DNA of 18,343 nucleotides from an uncultured Pseudomonadota bacterium (GTDB lineage: Bacteria > Pseudomonadota > Gammaproteobacteria > Methylococcales > Methylomonadaceae), in the NCBI GenBank assembly GCA_903902945.1, contig CAIUWU010000318.1, forward strand, positions 1 through 18,343. The letters run 5' to 3'. Below the pieces are notes generated by a model. That model saw only the letters and a program-made list of their open reading frames with translations. It ran no database searches and had not been told where the DNA came from. Positions 13,108 to 18,343 of this stretch are shown one piece after another. The first letter of the stretch is position 1; each line of letters begins with the position of its first letter. The position numbers and the translations under genes were made by a program.

Positions 13108-14574
13108 TCATAAACTCTTTAATGTTTCTGATAATTGCCTGGCAAGTAAGCGTTGGTGTATTCCCAAAACACGGTCGTCAATTGCTCTTAACAAAAATTC
13201 GCGTATTTTTTGAGCCAATGCTTTATCTCTATTAATAGAATTAATCTCTAACCTCTTGGCATAAGCACGGCTCAGGTTATACCAAAATGATGCGCTCGCC
13301 GAATCCTTTGGAAACTGGTTGAAATATGAGATCAGTTGTTCAAGCAAGCTTTCATCATTAGGCGTTGCACGGTAGTAGAATAATCTTTTGCTGGTTCTGC
13401 TCGTAAAAACGGCTTGGCGTTGCATGCTATCAGTGCTCATACTTACAGGCTGTATTTCAAACTCTAAAGGTGTGGAACGGATTATATATTTACGGCTTAT
13501 CGAAAATTCAGCCAAAATTCGATAAATACCTTTACGCTTAAAGGTATATCCTCCAGACTCACCGAAGATACTTATATCCCGATTAAACGATTTTCCTGGA
13601 GCAATTGTTAAATGCCTTCCATTCCAGCAATAATGTCGTGGCGATCTGTATAATCGACGCTCTCCGGTAGGCTCTTCAATCCACAAACGGAATATTTCAT
13701 ATCCTGGATCAACTGCATCAGGAACTCGAAAAGATTTAGATATGCCGGGGACAACGCTAAGCTCAATATCTAGCTCGACTGGGTCATAATATTGAAAAGA
13801 TCGACGTGCCATATCAAGTTTTATCTGCAAGCCAAATCGCGACTTTTGGTTTTCGTTAAATGGCTCAGTAATTCCGTCGTAAGGATTTATTGTAGGGTCG
13901 AATTTACTCCCGCCTGGCCATATTGATGGTGAGTTGGGTGACTTTTCCAACAATTGCTTGTGTGGCTGTACAAATTGATAATAGTCACTGTCACCCAGCG
14001 GCATAAAAGTACCGCTAGAAGAGCTTGAATGCATAAAATTAGGCTGCGTCTCAATATGCCCAAGATTGAATATATGACCAAGCTCATGAATGCTAGTAAA
14101 AAAAGCTTGAGATTCCCAAGCAAGTTTTCCTCTTGCTTGATATATGCTGTTTAGGAAAATAGCACAACCTTGACGGGGGGGGCTGACGATACTGGGTTGC
14201 TGGCTATAGAAGTGATCAAATTCAGTGTCAAATCCAGTATCGAACATTACCCCAAATATTTCCGGTTTAGGTTGATAAGCACCACACAATAGCAACCTAA
14301 CTTTATCGACGGTTCCATCAGTATGTCTGATATCGTTTGAGCGAAACATTTCATACAAAGCACAATGTAGGTAATAAGACTCCACCAAAGGTAATGAATC
14401 CGAATAAATAGGAGTTGTCGCGTTTGAAGCATCGACAAGCAATTGGATTTGATTATTGGATCCATTTTTAAAGTAATCTTGAAGCGAATCCAAACCCGCT
14501 GCACCCTCGCTTACCCAAGCTGGCAATGTTACCCCAGGTGATAACTGTCGAAATTCGCATATCAAGGTTCTCAT
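13108..14574 (-). CDS. Metzincin-type (matrixin-like) zinc metallopeptidase
   Basis: 488 aa. HELGHIFNLGH at 163-173 is the full metzincin zinc site (three His ligands, catalytic E164, invariant Gly172). M181, eight residues after the third His, is placed like the Met-turn of matrixins. The catalytic domain takes the first 230 or so residues. A beta-rich region (about 260-395; ELDIELSVVPG, SIFGESGGYTFKRKGIYRIL) looks like an Ig-type sandwich, and the last 90 residues are helical and TPR-like. There is no signal peptide at the start, which overlaps the preceding stop as TAATG, so translation is coupled. No obvious pro-peptide Cys switch is seen. The enzyme should cut proteins; substrate and location are unknown. 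It is encoded last in an operon with two lipoproteins. The gene is AT-richer than its neighbours outside the operon. Confidence 0.8.
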   Translation of the reverse strand: MRTLICEFRQLSPGVTLPAWVSEGAAGLDSLQDYFKNGSNNQIQLLVDASNATTPIYSDSLPLVESYYLHCALYEMFRSNDIRHTDGTVDKVRLLLCGAYQPKPEIFGVMFDTGFDTEFDHFYSQQPSIVSPPRQGCAIFLNSIYQARGKLAWESQAFFTSIHELGHIFNLGHIETQPNFMHSSSSSGTFMPLGDSDYYQFVQPHKQLLEKSPNSPSIWPGGSKFDPTINPYDGITEPFNENQKSRFGLQIKLDMARRSFQYYDPVELDIELSVVPGISKSFRVPDAVDPGYEIFRLWIEEPTGERRLYRSPRHYCWNGRHLTIAPGKSFNRDISIFGESGGYTFKRKGIYRILAEFSISRKYIIRSTPLEFEIQPVSMSTDSMQRQAVFTSRTSKRLFYYRATPNDESLLEQLISYFNQFPKDSASASFWYNLSRAYAKRLEINSINRDKALAQKIREFLLRAIDDRVLGIHQRLLARQLSETLKSL

Positions 14575-15809
14575 TATTTAACCTCAAACAGAAATTCAAC
14601 GGGTTTCTGTTTTTGTTTCAATAAGGAATAATCAATACCCAAATGATATTTTCCTTTCTTCAATTTTGGCAAATTGAATACAATTGTCGCTTCATCTGGT
14701 GTCTCATCTTTTCCAAAATCAGAACGGGTGAAAAGAGGGGTCTTGAAAGTAGGATCAGTAAAATCAGCCAGCTTTAAGCCATCTACTATTATTTCGGATA
14801 CTTTGTGACCGTTGATTTTTATGGCGAACTGAAATTTTCCAAATTCAACCGTGCTACTTTTAGCACTCAAAATTACATCGTTACCACCACTAGCGTCTTT
14901 TGGTACCTGAACTGTATCGAATTGTATTTGTGCTGAACCATTGGGGTAACTCATTGCGATTAAGTCAACGGTATATTCCCCCGTTGGTGTAGTGGCATCA
15001 TCTATTTTTACTTCCGTACCAGCTTTATCCTTTAAGATAAGTTTGCCATTGTTATAGAAAACATCAAGTTCTTGGGAACCATCCTTATTGAAATACACTG
15101 GATGTTGAATAACGCTAAAAATGGCATTGCTCCAGGATTTTCCAACTACCGTACCAGGGTTATCCACAGCACTATCAGGATTTAAACTGTTTGTTAATAC
15201 AGGCTTTCCTCCAGCTCTTAAGGAATCTTCATAAGCTGCCCTTGCTTGAGCAACTTCAATTTCCGCGTCAATGATGTTTTTATTGCTGATATCATTGAGA
15301 TATTTACCCGCATTATCTTGTAGGTATTTTAATTTTGCCCGAGCTTTGTCCCATGCCAATTTCGCCGCAACAACGGCGTCTTCGGCTGTTTTGTCGCTTT
15401 TCTTTTGATCGCTGTATGTGGTATTTGCCGTTTCAATATAGCTATTTGCGAACGTACCCGAAGCTTTGACAAGATCGGACATAGCATCGGCACTTTTTGC
15501 GTCTAAGCTAATTTTGGTTAGATAACAATTGCTCACCTGAGTATCAAGTGTATAGTTACTTATAAAAGAACTTGCACGAACCACATAACGTTTATTGCGG
15601 TCTGGGATGGTTGTTGATTCATAAGCGACAGCTCCTTCTGAATTTGGTGACACGGTGATGACTGGTTGCGGCAAACAATAAACTCTTCCTTCTTCTTTAC
15701 CAGTAAATTTTTCGCTTGTAATATATGTCGTACAACCACTAATAATCCAAGGGATAAAAGTTGTCAATAAAAACGTGCTGGCGAAACCAAAATAGCGTTT
15801 TTTAGTCAT
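14574..15809 (-). CDS. Putative lipoprotein with central coiled coil, unknown function
   Basis: 411 aa. The start (MTKKRYFGFA, a hydrophobic run, then WIISGC) is a lipoprotein signal with lipobox ISGC; C26 would be lipidated, and the following Thr-Thr rather than Asp favours the outer membrane. AAGGA lies 8 nt before the ATG. Residues about 115-195 are charged, Ala/Lys-rich and helical (TAEDAVVAAKLAWDKARAKL and onward), probably a coiled coil. The remainder is beta-rich with repeated short strands (LDVFYNNGKLILKDKAGTEV, FGKFQFAIKINGHKV). The last 30 residues (KKGKYHLGIDYSLLKQKQKPVEFLFEVK) form a beta end. I do not recognise the family. Its stop overlaps the peptidase start, so the two products are probably made in step and may interact. 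Confidence 0.75.
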   Translation of the reverse strand: MTKKRYFGFASTFLLTTFIPWIISGCTTYITSEKFTGKEEGRVYCLPQPVITVSPNSEGAVAYESTTIPDRNKRYVVRASSFISNYTLDTQVSNCYLTKISLDAKSADAMSDLVKASGTFANSYIETANTTYSDQKKSDKTAEDAVVAAKLAWDKARAKLKYLQDNAGKYLNDISNKNIIDAEIEVAQARAAYEDSLRAGGKPVLTNSLNPDSAVDNPGTVVGKSWSNAIFSVIQHPVYFNKDGSQELDVFYNNGKLILKDKAGTEVKIDDATTPTGEYTVDLIAMSYPNGSAQIQFDTVQVPKDASGGNDVILSAKSSTVEFGKFQFAIKINGHKVSEIIVDGLKLADFTDPTFKTPLFTRSDFGKDETPDEATIVFNLPKLKKGKYHLGIDYSLLKQKQKPVEFLFEVK

Positions 15810-15830
15810 TTTAATATTCCTTTTGGTTTA

Positions 15831-16502
15831 TTAGTTTGCTGTGGCAATTTTAGGAATGGTGACTTTAATATCTTGTCGCTTAACGCCACTGGGGTCTTTG
15901 CCATAGCCACCACGCAATGTTATTTGCCCATCAGATTTTATATTGATTCTGAATAACGCAGGTGGTGGATAACTCACAACCTGTCCGCTCTCAGCATATG
16001 TGGAATCAAAAAATGCTTTTGCCGCGGCCGCTGCTGCTGTTTTTATCGCTTCTATAGCGGCTTTGGGTACTACCGTCTCATCAATGATCGCTTTAGTATT
16101 TCCAATGACGCCTTTGTCAAAGTTTAATTCAGTATTATTGCTTGACAAAAAAGCATATGGCCGAGATGAATATAATTGACTGGTGTCTGTGATATATATC
16201 AAACTAGTGGTCACACCTCCTTTCCCATCTGGCACTACAAGAACGAAGGGTGCCAATTCACCATAATGTCTTATTCCTCTTGCTTCAGAATCGCCCTCTG
16301 GCAGCGTGATCGGAACTGTAGTCGTACCAGCACAACCAGATAAGACAAATAAGATTCCTATAGCTGGTAACGAACAAAGATGACATCGCATCTTCCTGAC
16401 TGCCCTTGCAACAAAGATAGTTCCAAAGCGCTTTATAAAACGGCAAAAATTCTGCGCATAACGTGCTAATCTTTGATCTTCAGATACAGAATATGTTTTC
16501 AT
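15831..16502 (-). CDS. Putative lipoprotein, first gene of the peptidase operon, unknown function
   Basis: 223 aa from the ATG at 16502, which has AGGA 8 nt upstream and a candidate -10 box just before it. The lipobox LSGC (IGILFVLSGCAG) would then lie unusually deep, with the Cys near residue 57. An ATG at 16391 gives a normal 19-residue signal peptide but has its AGGA only 2 nt away; an upstream TTG at 16571 is also in frame. The mature part contains an Ala-rich helix (AIEAIKTAAAAAAKAFFDST) and a beta-rich end (ALFRINIKSDGQITLRGGYG). No family is recognised. The stop is 21 bp before the start of the second lipoprotein, consistent with one transcript. Both lipoproteins probably reach the outer membrane by the Lol pathway. 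Confidence 0.65.
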   Translation of the reverse strand: MKTYSVSEDQRLARYAQNFCRFIKRFGTIFVARAVRKMRCHLCSLPAIGILFVLSGCAGTTTVPITLPEGDSEARGIRHYGELAPFVLVVPDGKGGVTTSLIYITDTSQLYSSRPYAFLSSNNTELNFDKGVIGNTKAIIDETVVPKAAIEAIKTAAAAAAKAFFDSTYAESGQVVSYPPPALFRINIKSDGQITLRGGYGKDPSGVKRQDIKVTIPKIATAN

Positions 16503-16510
16503 TGAACTGG

Positions 16511-16535
16511 TCCTAATGCTAAAAATTCTATTGTA
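16511..16535 (-). promoter_or_regulatory. Candidate -10 box and ribosome binding site of the lipoprotein-peptidase operon
   Basis: On the minus strand TACAAT (16530-16535) is a fair -10 element and AGGA (16511-16514) lies 8 nt before the ATG at 16502. A -35 element is weak (a TTTATA-like sequence about 17 bp further upstream). Together they favour 16502 as the first start. Confidence 0.35.
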
Positions 16536-16567
16536 TTCAGATGTAATTTGGATATAAAAGACCCGCA

Positions 16568-16608
16568 TCAAGAAAAATATCTTGAAATAATAAAAATGGC
16601 CTCATTTT
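16568..16608. other. Two small inverted repeats between the oxidase and the lipoprotein operon
   Basis: TCAAGA/TCTTGA with a 6-nt spacer (16568-16585) and AAAATG/CATTTT with a 4-nt loop (16593-16608). On the minus strand the second is followed by TATTATTT, so it could act as a weak terminator for the oxidase gene. The first may be an operator. Both are AT-rich and short. Confidence 0.25.
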
Positions 16609-16637
16609 GAAGTGCCTAACTGTATGCAAACCATATC

Positions 16638-18203
16638 TTAAACGACTTTGAAAGTCCGCATCATGCCCATGTCTTCGTGCTCCAGAATATGGCAGTGGTA
16701 GACATATTCACCTTTGTAGGGCGAGAATTTCGCTCTAACGGTAACCGATGCTCGAGGCGGTACCGGAACCGTATCCTTCCAGGCTCTAACCGGGACCCCG
16801 TTGCAATCGACCAGATTTTGCCCGCCGCTGACCAGCTGAAACTGCATCAGATGCATATGCATGGGGTGAAAATCCCCCGTCGTATTGGCAAAAGTCCAGT
16901 CCTCGGTGCTGTTCAAGGCAACGATTTCCCCAGCTGTAATGGCTTCGCAGTAATGTTTACCTTCTGATTCGCCAGGCGGCACTATGCTGGCTTGCGGGGT
17001 TAGGATCCCATCCGAGTCACCCGGAAGGTGCTCAACTTTTTCCACCAAGGTAACTGTCTTGGCTACGACCGGCGCGGGAAGGTCCGGAATGTGCCGCTGA
17101 TTGCTATCGGGATTGAAATGTTGTACCTGTCTTACGGTATCGTCAACCTCAAAGCCCAGTAATGGAAAATAAAAGTTTGCCGCCTGTCCATCGCCGGGAT
17201 AAGGGGTATCGATATCGCTATATAGCGTGATTTTGCTATTGCCGACTCTGGCAAAATTCACCACCAGTTCCACTCTTTCGCCAGGTGCCAGCAATAAGCC
17301 GTTCTGGTTATATTGGGCCGGACGCGAAGTTAGCCCACCATCCGTGGCGATCTGCCACACGTCGATATCAGGATGCGTGCCATATTGGCTAGCGTCCAAC
17401 TGATCGGTCGGATGAAAACGCAAATTGTAAAAGCGGGTATTGGAACCGTTCAACAATCGCAGACGATACCAGGTGGGCTCGACCTGTATGCGAGGCAATA
17501 GCTGGCCGTTGACTAGTGGCAATTTGCCAATGAATTCAGGAACGCGTTTGTTTTGAGAGTCTATATCACCGATGCGATAAACAAATTTGCCACTGCTATC
17601 CATGTTGCGGTCTTGCAATACCAATGGCCAATCATAATCGCCCGACGGTAAATGCAAATCCGCTTCCTGGGGATCTTCCAAGATATAAAACCCAGCCAAA
17701 CCAGCATAAACGTTAGTTGCCGTGTAATCCATGGCATGATCGTGTATCCAATAGGTGGCGGCTTGCTGACGGTTAGGATACCAATCAAATACGCTGCTAC
17801 CGGGCTTAATTACATTTGTTGGTTTGCCGTCAGAGCCTGGCATTACCTCACCGCCGTGAAAATGAACCACTGTGTCACCAACCTCGGTATGGACCCCACC
17901 GCAAACAGGTCCCATGTTCATTGGCATGCGCGGAATTTGATTTTTATGGTCAAATGGATAGACCACCGCAGTGTTAGGGGCCGCTAAACGGTTATTCCAT
18001 CGCACCAGTATAGGCTGGTTGCGTCGCGCCTTAATGATGGGTGGTATCGAAACGGTACCATCATAATTAACGTACATCCATAAATCAGTATTCGGCAGCC
18101 CCGGATGTAGATTGGCAGAAATTGGCTTAATGTTAATGCTGTAGTAATCGAATAGAAACGGCATCTTAAATACCGGCTTTAGTGGACGCGGCTGGGTTAG
18201 CAA
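16638..18203 (-). CDS. Multicopper oxidase (CotA/bilirubin-oxidase-like)
   Basis: 521 aa from a TTG at 18203; the first ATG (18164) gives 508 aa and the frame is open a further 10 or so codons upstream, so the start is unsettled. Three cupredoxin domains carry all four copper motifs: HFHG (H114, H116), IHDH (H154, H156), HPMHMH (H446, H449, H451) and HCHILEHEDMGM (H503, C504, H505, H509, axial M514). The opening region NLHPGLPNTDLWMYVNYDGT fits the CotA/bilirubin oxidase branch. These enzymes oxidise phenols, bilirubin or metals and reduce oxygen to water; the substrate is not evident. No Tat or Sec signal is seen, though most relatives in Gram-negatives have one, so the N-terminus may be cut or misread. 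The next gene on this strand is the lipoprotein operon, 135 bp away. Confidence 0.92.
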   Translation of the reverse strand: MLTQPRPLKPVFKMPFLFDYYSINIKPISANLHPGLPNTDLWMYVNYDGTVSIPPIIKARRNQPILVRWNNRLAAPNTAVVYPFDHKNQIPRMPMNMGPVCGGVHTEVGDTVVHFHGGEVMPGSDGKPTNVIKPGSSVFDWYPNRQQAATYWIHDHAMDYTATNVYAGLAGFYILEDPQEADLHLPSGDYDWPLVLQDRNMDSSGKFVYRIGDIDSQNKRVPEFIGKLPLVNGQLLPRIQVEPTWYRLRLLNGSNTRFYNLRFHPTDQLDASQYGTHPDIDVWQIATDGGLTSRPAQYNQNGLLLAPGERVELVVNFARVGNSKITLYSDIDTPYPGDGQAANFYFPLLGFEVDDTVRQVQHFNPDSNQRHIPDLPAPVVAKTVTLVEKVEHLPGDSDGILTPQASIVPPGESEGKHYCEAITAGEIVALNSTEDWTFANTTGDFHPMHMHLMQFQLVSGGQNLVDCNGVPVRAWKDTVPVPPRASVTVRAKFSPYKGEYVYHCHILEHEDMGMMRTFKVV

Positions 18204-18343
18204 TGGACGGTTAGATAGACCGATTAGTTCCGGTAGAGAAATTTCGCTCAGCCCTCGCTCTCAGAACATCCAACAATTTCTCACGGCGCTTTGAGATCGG
18301 CGGGAAGGTAGCATATGGAACCCTGGATCAGCGCTTCAAATAC

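Overview
The window looks like a gammaproteobacterial chromosome carrying accessory DNA. The evidence is an RfaH-type antiterminator, a slipin-type SPFH protein, an OmpR-type DNA-binding fragment and a P4-satellite-like integrated element. A methanotroph-like relative (Methylococcales) is my impression only; no gene here proves it.

Layout. (1) 1-2410, chromosomal backbone: an SPFH/Band 7 membrane protein (+), a block of closely spaced small hairpins, then on the minus strand rfaH followed 5 bp later by a start-less remnant of an OmpR-type winged helix. A gene-poor stretch follows with a perfect 34-bp palindrome. (2) 2411 to about 10,990, an integrated P4-like element. It begins with a 50-nt fragment of the 3' half of a tRNA-Thr(CGU) gene, which is an att scar. 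Next come helically phased TGTGAC repeats over a candidate promoter, a complete tyrosine integrase, a ribbon-helix-helix/RelE-ParE toxin-antitoxin pair, an unrecognised 327-aa protein, an AlpA-like regulator, a small phage-type regulator and a full Toprim-SF3 primase-helicase. Directly behind this sits a second, separate replication module: a Toprim fragment, a second SF3 helicase and a protein with a TubC-docking-like N-terminus and a Cys/His-rich tail. It ends with DnaA-box-like and GTGACAAA repeats that could be an origin or integrase arm sites. (3) 11,126-12,799, an apparently intact IS1182-family insertion sequence with 17-bp terminal inverted repeats and a 4-bp direct repeat GACC. (4) 13,108-16,502, an AT-richer minus-strand operon of two lipoproteins of unknown function and a metzincin-type zinc peptidase (HELGHxxxLGH plus a Met-turn). 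(5) 16,638-18,203, a multicopper oxidase with all four copper motifs intact; its true N-terminus is unclear.

How the genes fit together. In the element, integrase, AlpA-like regulator and primase-helicase form the usual integrate/excise/replicate core of a P4-type satellite, with the toxin-antitoxin pair as a stabiliser. The two adjacent replication modules, one truncated, suggest that two related elements were joined. The best candidate for an undescribed system is the lipoprotein-lipoprotein-metzincin operon: translation is coupled between the second lipoprotein and the peptidase, and I do not recognise the set.
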